Assembly: GCA_030610725.1 (NCBI GenBank)
Contig: JAUWRE010000086.1
Span: 1-5,521 of the forward strand
From: Candidatus Aerophobota bacterium
GTDB taxonomy: Bacteria; Aerophobota; Aerophobia; Aerophobales; AE-B3A
Direction: 5' to 3'
Length of the DNA stretch: 5,521 nucleotides
A program made the position numbers and the translations under genes. Position 1 is the stretch's first letter; each line of letters opens with the position of its first letter. Below, in pieces: positions 1 through 5,521 of this stretch. A model generated the notes under the pieces. The model saw only the letters and a list, made by a program, of their open reading frames with translations. It had not been told where the DNA came from and ran no database searches.

Positions 1-2615
1 GTTACCATTCCCGTTCTACGAATAAAATCTACCATTTGCTTTTTAATTATGTATTCCCCAGGAGTAGCCATTATAGGAACGGTATCTGTCCCTATCTCAC
101 CACCTGCAGCTAAATGTCTAATAGCATCAATAAAAGTTTTAACTAATCCACCCCTCATCATGGGAACTAAAGTTACGCCTGCAGCTGCTTCTTCTTGACT
201 CAGCTGGTGCTGGGACCTAAATCCAATAGTTTCTCCTTCAGCATTAACAACTTTATACATTTTCTTTTTAGCTTCTGCAGCAGCAAGTTTTGCTGCAGCT
301 ACAGCCGTCTCACCATAAGCAGATTTTAATTTATTTAAGTTGGCTGCTTCTTCATTTCGTTTCTTAATTAACTCGTCAATTGCCTCTCCCGCTTCCTTGC
401 GTCTCTCAATGGCCTCATTTATACTGGCTATCTCTTTCTCTGACCGGGCAATAGCAAGTTCCAAAATTGAAGCTTTTTCCTTATCATAAACTTCTTTGAA
501 TTTCTCAATTGCAGCAGCTCGCTCCTCTGCCGACAACATGGCTGCTTTTGCTGCCTCAATACGTACATCCCGTTCCCTTTCTAAATCACGAATCCTAACC
601 TCTGTTGCAGTATGTTCCAATTCAAATAATTTATCTTCAACTTCCTGAATATTTCTTAAATGCTCTTCTCTCTCTGAAGATTCTGCAACAATATGCTGGA
701 GCATAACCTGCCGATATTCATCGATCTGCTCCATCGTCATTAAGTTAGTATCCATATTAGCAAGTAAGGCCACACACTCCCGGTCCAGGTCATCTATTTT
801 TTGCTGGGTTGCCGTTCGATCAATATCAGACATTCGTTGCCGCAAAGCCATGTACCCTTCCTGTTGTTCAGAAAGTTCCTTACCACTCAAGATTGCATTT
901 AAAATAGCCCCATCAAGCTCCTCGAAAGTTGGAATAGTCTCCTCCCTTAACAGGCGATTGCCCTCGGATATTATTTCATAATACTCTTGATGAGCTTTCG
1001 CCAGATCGCTCGTTGACTGTCTTACCCTTTCCTGCTCCTCCCTCACTCTTTCCAGAACGCCTGGGGCTAATTTATGGTTTTCAATCCAATATTTCATTTC
1101 CTCAGCGGTTAAATTGTAGGCTTTCTGTAATTTCTCATTCGCTTTAATTTGAGCTTCTGTGGCTCTTATTTCTGCCTCCTTAATTCGTTTACCCTCTTGC
1201 CAAGCCTTCTTCCATTCTTTACCGATGTACAGACCCACAGCAGTTAAACCAGCAAGAACCAGTAGCAATCCACCAGAACTTATCCCGAGACTAACTGCCA
1301 GGGCAGCAAACCCATCTGACATAAGCCCTATAAAACCAATAATTTTAGGCAAAGCAATTACCAAACCAGGAAGTGACATCAAAAATAAACCAATAGGAAC
1401 TAAAGCCATTCCCACGCCCCCACCAAGCATAGTTAAAGAAGCAGCTAATTCTTCATTTTTTGTAATCCATTCTCCCATACTTTTAACAGTTTCAATCATT
1501 CTCCTTTGAATAACATCCATCATAGGGTCAATAGCTTTTCCCAAAAGAGCTATCAAATTCTCTGTTACAGCTTTCTGCTCCTTGTTAAAAGCGTCACCCG
1601 TCGTAGTCCAATCCTGAAAAGCCTTATCTGCCATACCAGCTTTATCCGCGACAGAAACTATAGTATCTGATAATAATGTCATATCCCCAGCCATCAATTT
1701 AGAGACGCCTAAAATAGCTTGCTTTCTACCAAACAATTCACCTAATGCCTCTGAATTACCTCCAGTAGCCTCTTCAATTTTCCTTAAAACTTCTACCAAC
1801 CCTAATTCCTCAATAGCTAACTCCGCCGTCTGAAACCCCATTCCTTTAATTACTGCTGACATTGCCTCAGTGGGTTTCATTAACCCTGTTAGAACACCTT
1901 CGTATTCGGTAGCTGCCTCCGCGGTGCTTCCAGCAGTCTTTGATATAACGGCCATTGATGCACCCATCTCGTCTTGAGAAATCTTTAACTGAGCAGACAT
2001 TGTAGCCAATCCACCAATAACAGGTATTAATTCTCCAACAGTTGTCTGCCCTTCTTTTTCAATAGCAAACATTAGATCAGCAGCTTCAGAAACAGTCTTA
2101 ATTCTTCCCTCATAACCAGCCATTACTTTTGTAAGACCTTTAACAACTTCCGATTGATTCATGTGGGCAGCAGCAGCTGTTTGAGACGAAACTGTTAAAG
2201 TATTAACTGCTTCCACGGGATCCTTAATTCCAGCTGAAACAATCTGGTAATAACCTCTCGTTAAATCAGTCAAACTACCCAAAATGGGGGGAAGAGCCTT
2301 CATCCGGGTTTCTATGCTTTCTATTGATTCATCAGTAATTTTGCCCATGTCCACAAGAGCTGTTTCGTAAGTGTCCCAAGCATCACCCATCTTTTTAATT
2401 GCATAAGTAACCACACCACCAGCAACCGTTGCAATCATACCAGTTTTCTTAATGGTTGCAGCATTATCAGTGACCTTTTTGCTAAACTTATCAAAAGAGC
2501 GCCCCATTGCTGTGGACGCTCTTTCCGCCTGAGTCTGTATTGCCTTTAAATCCTGTAAGGCCTTATCTTTATTTATGGCAACTGTTCCCATTAGTTTAAA
2601 AATTTCCATTGCCAT
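1..2615 (-). CDS. Phage tail tape measure protein, TP901 family (3' end beyond window)
   Basis: The open frame runs without a stop from ATG 2615 to the left edge, giving at least 871 residues. The protein sets tail length and is threaded through the tail tube; it can later take part in DNA passage. Residues about 100-315 resemble the TP901-type tape measure core, with the pattern AADLMFAIEKEGQTTVGELI near 175-195, then ISQDEMGASMAVISKTAGST and a FGRKQA motif near 293. Residues about 397-470 are very hydrophobic and Gly-rich, with probable membrane-capable helices near 400-420 and 448-466. Residues about 475-780 are charged and helical (coiled coil), with a two-copy repeat at 600-645 and 668-713. 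Near 838-855 lies the motif GGEIGTDTVPIMATPGEY, a tract often found near the C-terminus of phage tape measures, so little of the gene may be missing. The start is chosen because TAGGAG (2631-2626) lies 10 bases upstream; the ATG at 2609 would be too far from it. No break is seen. Confidence 0.93.
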   Translation of the reverse strand, partial: MAMEIFKLMGTVAINKDKALQDLKAIQTQAERASTAMGRSFDKFSKKVTDNAATIKKTGMIATVAGGVVTYAIKKMGDAWDTYETALVDMGKITDESIESIETRMKALPPILGSLTDLTRGYYQIVSAGIKDPVEAVNTLTVSSQTAAAAHMNQSEVVKGLTKVMAGYEGRIKTVSEAADLMFAIEKEGQTTVGELIPVIGGLATMSAQLKISQDEMGASMAVISKTAGSTAEAATEYEGVLTGLMKPTEAMSAVIKGMGFQTAELAIEELGLVEVLRKIEEATGGNSEALGELFGRKQAILGVSKLMAGDMTLLSDTIVSVADKAGMADKAFQDWTTTGDAFNKEQKAVTENLIALLGKAIDPMMDVIQRRMIETVKSMGEWITKNEELAASLTMLGGGVGMALVPIGLFLMSLPGLVIALPKIIGFIGLMSDGFAALAVSLGISSGGLLLVLAGLTAVGLYIGKEWKKAWQEGKRIKEAEIRATEAQIKANEKLQKAYNLTAEEMKYWIENHKLAPGVLERVREEQERVRQSTSDLAKAHQEYYEIISEGNRLLREETIPTFEELDGAILNAILSGKELSEQQEGYMALRQRMSDIDRTATQQKIDDLDRECVALLANMDTNLMTMEQIDEYRQVMLQHIVAESSEREEHLRNIQEVEDKLFELEHTATEVRIRDLERERDVRIEAAKAAMLSAEERAAAIEKFKEVYDKEKASILELAIARSEKEIASINEAIERRKEAGEAIDELIKKRNEEAANLNKLKSAYGETAVAAAKLAAAEAKKKMYKVVNAEGETIGFRSQHQLSQEEAAAGVTLVPMMRGGLVKTFIDAIRHLAAGGEIGTDTVPIMATPGEYIIKKQMVDFIRRTGMV

Positions 2616-2625
2616 TCTCTATCAA

Positions 2626-2631
2626 CTCCTA
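2626..2631 (-). promoter_or_regulatory. Ribosome binding site of the tape measure gene, overlapping the upstream stop codon
   Basis: The minus strand reads TAGGAG, 10 bases before ATG 2615. Its first three bases are the TAG stop of the chaperone extension frame. Ribosomes that frameshift therefore terminate right on the tape measure Shine-Dalgarno, which could couple the two genes. The sequence is seen; the coupling is inferred. Confidence 0.7.
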
Positions 2632-2958
2632 ATGTTTCTTATCCATTTCCACTATTCTTTCGGCTATCTGTAAGGCTTTCTTTTTCATTGATTCTAGATC
2701 TTCAGCTTTCGCCTCTCCCTCAGCCAGACCTAAACCTCTTAGCCATTCTTGAAAAGTCATCCTATGTTCTCTAATTGCAATCGGTTGCAATAGATATATC
2801 AGCCATCCCAGATAGGCCTGTTCTTGCATTCTCATTTTGAGCTCTTCTACTTTTTGGCTAGAAGCAACTCTAACTAATTGCATAAACCGGGCATAGGGTA
2901 TATTGTATTTTATTTCTTCATCAGTCCAGCCATACCGTTCTTGGATGAGGTCGAGGTT
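2629..2958 (-). CDS. Tail assembly chaperone, -1 frameshift extension (T part of a G-GT pair)
   Basis: This frame is -1 relative to the chaperone gene upstream and is open from 3036 to the TAG at 2629-2631. Just after a run of seven A it reads NLDLIQERYGWTDEEI, then continues through YARFMQLVRV to a Lys-rich end. The motif YGW-(S/T)-xEEI is of the kind seen in second chaperone genes of siphoviruses. The first ATG in the frame (2883) has no Shine-Dalgarno sequence (upstream bases CCCTATGCCCGGTTT), and starting there would discard this motif. I therefore read the frame as translated by a programmed -1 frameshift, giving a fusion of 255 residues starting at 3395. The listed 5' boundary assumes slipping at the A run; with the alternative T run the first shifted codon is at 3012. 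The T part is known in lambda to recruit tube subunits to the tape measure complex. Plain annotation would call an 84-residue hypothetical protein at 2629-2883. Confidence 0.8.
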   Translation of the reverse strand, partial: NLDLIQERYGWTDEEIKYNIPYARFMQLVRVASSQKVEELKMRMQEQAYLGWLIYLLQPIAIREHRMTFQEWLRGLGLAEGEAKAEDLESMKKKALQIAERIVEMDKKH

Positions 2959-3395
2959 TTTTTCAAAAACTCCTTCAATATCGGCATCTCCAGTAACCCG
3001 GCTAATTTGGTAAAAAAAGCCTTCACATCTATATGCTCAACTAAAGCCTTGATTATATCTACTTCAGCTCCCATAGGAAATATTTCAGGATTCCTTATCT
3101 CCTCGTTTTTGACCCCGAGTACATCCGCAAATAGACTTAAGATTTGTTGGTCTGCGTAGGGAAATCCGACAATCAATAATCCAATCGCAGCCTCCGGAGT
3201 CATCTCTAAGCTACTGATTTCTTTTCCTATCCCGGCTGCACCAATAGCTATAATTCGGGCCAGCTTAAAAGTATCGGCCATTCCCAGGCGTCGCATCTTA
3301 TATTCTTTGCCTTTGATAGTAACAATAGGTGTGTCTCCGATAAGTGGTTCTATTTCCTTTTCAAACGTCCTCTTATCTTTTTTTTCTTCAACCAT
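2910..3395 (-). CDS. Tail assembly chaperone (G-type, 161 residues)
   Basis: This is a small, mostly alpha-helical, charged protein between tube and tape measure genes, the position of lambda gpG and its relatives. An N-terminal charged stretch is followed by a short strand-rich piece (TPIVTIKGKEYKMRRL), then helices including ADTFKLARIIAIGAAGIG and EVDIIKALVEHIDVKAFF. It ends in a polar tail, TSTSSKNGMAGLMKK. The family binds the tape measure protein in the cytoplasm and keeps it soluble during tail assembly; it is not part of the finished tail. The start is set to ATG 3395 because AAGGAG (3408-3403) lies 7 bases upstream. A TTG two codons earlier (3401) would lie only one base from that site. 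Its 3' part overlaps an open -1 frame coding for the extension. Assignment rests mainly on position, size and the frameshift arrangement. Confidence 0.82.
   Translation of the reverse strand: MVEEKKDKRTFEKEIEPLIGDTPIVTIKGKEYKMRRLGMADTFKLARIIAIGAAGIGKEISSLEMTPEAAIGLLIVGFPYADQQILSLFADVLGVKNEEIRNPEIFPMGAEVDIIKALVEHIDVKAFFTKLAGLLEMPILKEFLKKTSTSSKNGMAGLMKK
2957..3018 (-). promoter_or_regulatory. Candidate programmed -1 frameshift region with two slippery runs
   Basis: Two homopolymer runs lie where the chaperone frame and the -1 frame are both open. The first, at 3018-3012, is seven T in phase as T-TTT-TTT (last base of GCT, then two TTT codons), which fits the canonical X-XXY-YYZ form. The second, at 2963-2957, is seven A read as TTG-AAA-AAA-ACC; here slippage of a Lys tRNA from AAA to AAA is possible, but the tandem heptamer would be G-AAA-AAA, which is imperfect. 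The A run directly precedes the conserved-looking extension motif. It is followed after 8 bases by a weak bulged stem (TCATC at 2948-2944 with GATGA at 2922-2918, and CA/TG inside it). Either site gives a 255-residue fusion. Which one is used is not decided by the sequence. Confidence 0.65.
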
Positions 3396-3402
3396 TACCA
3401 AT

Positions 3403-3408
3403 CTCCTT
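3403..3408 (-). promoter_or_regulatory. Ribosome binding site that fixes the chaperone start
   Basis: The minus strand reads AAGGAG, 7 bases before ATG 3395 and only one base before the in-frame TTG at 3401. The spacing supports the ATG and shortens the longest open frame by two residues. Confidence 0.8.
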
Positions 3409-3428
3409 AGTTAATTTTTAAATTAAGA

Positions 3429-4676
3429 CTACGCCCGCGGATATCGTATATCCCAGGGTTCAGTATCTGGGTCAGCGGGGTCATAATGACCCGTAAACAC
3501 TATTGCGGGCACCGCTTCATCCCTGGGTGCCGTTGCTAATGAGAACCCCGTATCTGCTAAAGCATTCTTAACTATGCAAATTACATCCTGAGCTTTTCCA
3601 GAAATAGTTCCCACCAGAGCCACATTATCGATGTAATCTGAATCCTCTATATCCCCTCCGGTAATAGTATCGTGAGTTGCCGGGTCTCCGGTCTCATAAG
3701 TGTAGCTGACAGTTACCACTTCATCCGTTGTAGGAACATCTTCCAGATTAAAAGTAATTTTCCCAGTTGTATTATTGATGGTATAGTCACCTGAAAACTG
3801 GACAAATTCCAGAGTATCAATCCATATCTCATCGGCCGCTGTCGGGGCAGAAGCACAATCAATGGTAATTGTGGCGTCTGTTCCAACTGCTGTAAAATCA
3901 AATACAAACAATTTAAAAGTAGCATCTAAGCCCGTTAAAACTTTACTCTGTCCATCACATTTTATAGTTACATCTCCACCATTCCAGGCAGTGCCTTGTT
4001 TAGCATAGATTGTGATTCTATACTTCTCCCCTGCTTCTAAATAAGTTAAGACGGCTCCTAAAGCATCGTCTAATTTTAAAAGATTAGTTGAAGGAGTACC
4101 TACTACATATTTACCGCCATTGCCATCCTGTCCACCAGTTTCACTAGTCAAAGTCCCACCAGTCAGAGCATCCCAGTTACCGATACCAGTCTCAAACTCC
4201 TTATTCTCTGCTGCTTTACTGCCAACAAACAATGAAGCACTTTTTTCGCCTCTAGTTTTGAAAACTCCATCGATATAAACCTTCTCTGATTTTGCCACTA
4301 CCGGATAGTGAGCTACGGTAAAATCGTCAATTGCTACAGATCCCACTCCTAAATATTCGGCATCTACCACTGCTGTTGCTTTAGTTTCTGCTGAATTCGC
4401 GCCTGCAATAGCCTTTAGTAAATTATCGAGAGATAACTCAATCAAGTTACAAGTTATCTGTGGACGACAAACTGTTCTTCTTCTTAATCCCTTTACCGAA
4501 CCTCTAACACCGTCGACTTCGATATCCCTGATCTCTCTATTCAAATTGAATTCATTTCCACCACGAGTAGCACCCAATAATCTTTCACCTGGCAGTCCAT
4601 AATTTAGATAGACCGCTCCGGCATCGACAAAAATTCTACCCGGAGTATCGGCATTTAAACCACTCTTGATTGTCAT
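3429..4676 (-). CDS. Major tail (tail tube) protein with inserted carbohydrate-binding-like domain
   Basis: This 415-residue protein should form the stacked rings of the tail tube. Residues 1-92 hold the tube-like start: GAVYLNYGLPGERLLGATRG, then NEFNLNREIRDIEVDGVRGS and VKGLRRR, then a NLIELSLDNLLKAIAG helix. Residues about 110-152 and 294-415 look like the remaining strands, including FSGDYTINNTTGKITF, VVTVSYTYETG and, near the end, VCIVKN-type and AIVFTGHYDP segments. Between them, residues about 157-293 look like a separate beta-sandwich: NKEFETGIGNW at its start, a GEKYRITIYAKQG strand in the middle and ADEIWIDTLEFVQ at its end, the layout of CBM4/9-like or galactose-binding-like jelly rolls. 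This makes the protein longer than a simple tube protein. ATG 4676 is preceded by GAGGTG (4689-4684) at 7 bases. Position between terminator and chaperone genes agrees with the call. The tube role is well supported; sugar binding is inferred from pattern only. Confidence 0.87.
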   Translation of the reverse strand: MTIKSGLNADTPGRIFVDAGAVYLNYGLPGERLLGATRGGNEFNLNREIRDIEVDGVRGSVKGLRRRTVCRPQITCNLIELSLDNLLKAIAGANSAETKATAVVDAEYLGVGSVAIDDFTVAHYPVVAKSEKVYIDGVFKTRGEKSASLFVGSKAAENKEFETGIGNWDALTGGTLTSETGGQDGNGGKYVVGTPSTNLLKLDDALGAVLTYLEAGEKYRITIYAKQGTAWNGGDVTIKCDGQSKVLTGLDATFKLFVFDFTAVGTDATITIDCASAPTAADEIWIDTLEFVQFSGDYTINNTTGKITFNLEDVPTTDEVVTVSYTYETGDPATHDTITGGDIEDSDYIDNVALVGTISGKAQDVICIVKNALADTGFSLATAPRDEAVPAIVFTGHYDPADPDTEPWDIRYPRA

Positions 4677-4683
4677 TTTTTAT

Positions 4684-4689
4684 CACCTC
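4684..4689 (-). promoter_or_regulatory. Ribosome binding site of the tail tube gene
   Basis: The minus strand reads GAGGTG, 7 bases before ATG 4676, within a 26-base gap after the terminator-like gene. Good match and spacing suit a gene whose product is needed in many copies. Confidence 0.7.
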
Positions 4690-4702
4690 GTTTCTTTTTT
4701 TT

Positions 4703-5143
4703 CTAAACATTTATATTTATATTTGATTTCCTGATATATTTCACGGTATATAAAATAACTAAATGTTGAATAAATTCCTCCTCTTCTTCAATCATGTCAC
4801 TGCTATCGAAAAATATTCTCACCCCTTTCGCTTCTTCTCCCGAGAGAGTAAATTCATGAAGGTCCATTAGCCAGATTAGTCTGTTCCTCATTTTGTTAAT
4901 TCGGGTCATTAAATTGCTTTTATCCCATAGATGGGTCTCCAGGGTCCCCGTTCCTAATAAAGGCATTAAGGGATCCACAAAAGGCCTGATTCCAAAAGTG
5001 ATATAAGGGAATATATCCGATCTTAGGGCTCGTCCAACTCTGATATTCTTGTTTCCCATTATTCCCACTAAATTACCAGGTAGAGTCTCGTCAGCTCTTA
5101 GGTAATCGAATATTCCTTTATTTATCGCTGCGATTACATCCAT
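4703..5143 (-). CDS. Putative tail terminator / minor tail protein (146 residues)
   Basis: This is a small soluble protein placed between the gp10-like gene and the tube gene, where siphoviruses usually carry the tail terminator that caps the tube and joins it to the head. The N-terminal helix DVIAAINKGIFDYLRADETL, then a strand region with DIFPYITFGIRP, then LETHLWDKS and a helix ending in RNRLIWLMDL follow the general layout of terminator-like families (N-terminal helix, strand with a conserved Pro, then a strand with Asp/Trp and a helix for the small unit). The C-terminal half has an acidic run, IEEEEEF, and a final strand HLVILYTVKYI. The ATG abuts the TAA of the upstream gene. Its Shine-Dalgarno is weak: AGGAAGAG begins 17 bases before the ATG, so translation may depend on ribosomes ending the upstream gene. 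The specific role is inferred from position and fold pattern; no diagnostic motif is visible. Confidence 0.7.
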   Translation of the reverse strand: MDVIAAINKGIFDYLRADETLPGNLVGIMGNKNIRVGRALRSDIFPYITFGIRPFVDPLMPLLGTGTLETHLWDKSNLMTRINKMRNRLIWLMDLHEFTLSGEEAKGVRIFFDSSDMIEEEEEFIQHLVILYTVKYIRKSNININV

Positions 5144-5521
5144 TTAAAACCACTCTTCCTCAAGAAACTTCTTAATCATCTCTCTGGAATTTTCTAAAGT
5201 TACTCCTAACCAGGGTCGGGCAGCCATGTTTTCTGTTCCAAATTCTAATGCCTTCCCATATTCTCCGATATCTCCACCCGTGCCTACATGCATCAAAAAG
5301 ATATTTCCCGCTTCGGTTACTATAAAAAAAATCGATCCGTGTAGCCCACCATGCCAAATAACCGGTGGTTTCCCAGGGGTACTGGCTATGTGAACTCTGC
5401 CTCTTGGAGTTACATATTTTTTTCCAGTCCCTAATTGAGATATTACCTCTCTAATCTCTCTGACTAAAAGCTCTCCTAAATCATTGAGACGATCATTAGA
5501 AACCCGGTTTATAGCATCTGA
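5144..5521 (-). CDS. HK97 gp10-like head-tail / tail completion protein (5' end beyond window)
   Basis: An open frame enters at the right edge and ends at TAA 5146-5144, giving the last 125 residues. Recognisable features in order are an N-terminal helix with LGELLVREIREVISQLG; the segment GRVHIASTPGKPPVIWHGGL, then HGSIFFIV, resembling the family's P-G-x-P-P...G-x-L-x-x-S-I stretch; and GEYGKALEFGTENMAARPWL near residues 86-105, which matches the Y(A)xxLEFGT...(M/A)xARPFL signature of the family. A closing helix NSREMIKKFLEEEW follows. Known relatives belong to the neck or tail completion step and lie upstream of the terminator and tube genes, as here. Only the 5' part, probably a few tens of residues, is missing. 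The stop codon directly touches the ATG of the next gene. A short open frame in another phase at 5172-5357 is a shadow of this gene. Confidence 0.88.
   Translation of the reverse strand, partial: SDAINRVSNDRLNDLGELLVREIREVISQLGTGKKYVTPRGRVHIASTPGKPPVIWHGGLHGSIFFIVTEAGNIFLMHVGTGGDIGEYGKALEFGTENMAARPWLGVTLENSREMIKKFLEEEWF

Noticed and set aside
1159..1509. Open frame on the plus strand, 116 codons
   Set aside because: It lies antisense within the tape measure gene, has no visible ribosome binding site, and its sequence is the Pro/Ser/Ile-rich kind expected opposite a hydrophobic coding region.
2629..2883. Independent 84-residue gene starting at ATG 2883
   Set aside because: No Shine-Dalgarno precedes the ATG, and protein-like sequence continues upstream in the same frame, so frameshift expression from the chaperone gene explains it better.
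2878..3159. Open frame on the plus strand, 93 codons
   Set aside because: It is antisense to the chaperone pair, where two overlapping coding frames on the minus strand already explain the lack of stops.
3411..3426. Perfect AT-only inverted repeat (TTAATTT, 2-base loop, AAATTAA) between the tube and chaperone genes
   Set aside because: All A/T pairs and a 2-base loop make a stable hairpin or terminator unlikely; such palindromes arise easily in AT-rich gaps, and the operon continues past it.
3713..3925. Minus-strand open frame of 70 codons inside the tube gene
   Set aside because: It is an out-of-frame shadow of the strongly supported tube protein; its Leu/Gln-rich composition has no domain pattern.
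5172..5357. Minus-strand open frame of 61 codons
   Set aside because: It is a shadow of the gp10-like gene, whose own frame is open to the right edge and carries the family signature.
1..5521. CRISPR array, tRNA, insertion sequence, defence system or morons
   Set aside because: I looked for regular repeats, cloverleaf-like segments, transposase frames and extra genes between tail genes, and found none; coding is continuous from edge to edge.

Overview
The window is a piece of the tail-morphogenesis module of a tailed double-stranded DNA phage or prophage. Every gene I can support is on the minus strand, so the module reads from the right edge (5521) to the left edge (1). In transcription order it holds: the C-terminal part of an HK97 gp10-like head-tail/tail completion protein (5144-5521); a small tail terminator-like protein (4703-5143); the tail tube (major tail) protein with an inserted carbohydrate-binding-like domain (3429-4676); a tail assembly chaperone (2910-3395) with a -1 frameshift extension (2629 to about 2958); and a long tape measure protein (1-2615) that runs off the left edge. 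The order completion protein, terminator, tube, chaperone pair, tape measure, with no sheath gene between terminator and tube, is that of a long non-contractile (siphovirus-type) tail.

The genes are packed tightly. The gp10-like stop codon touches the next ATG, the stop codon before the tape measure gene is part of its Shine-Dalgarno sequence, and the two other gaps (before the tube gene and before the chaperone gene) are only about 26-33 bases and hold ribosome binding sites. I see no promoter, terminator, RNA gene, CRISPR array, mobile element or integration site, so the whole window is probably one stretch of a late operon. No gene-free stretch exceeds 300 bases.

The sequence is AT-rich with strong AGGAG-type ribosome binding sites and Lys/Glu/Ile-rich proteins. 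This suggests a low-GC host of the Firmicutes/Clostridia kind, but that is an inference from style only. Whether this is a free phage or a prophage cannot be decided from the window.

How the parts work together, from known siphovirus biology: the chaperone and its frameshifted form bind the tape measure protein and recruit tube subunits; the tube polymerises around the tape measure, which sets tail length; the terminator caps the tube; and the gp10-like protein belongs to the head-tail connection. Two points deserve attention: a probable programmed -1 frameshift with two candidate slip sites in the same overlap, and a jelly-roll/carbohydrate-binding-like domain of about 137 residues placed inside the tube protein.
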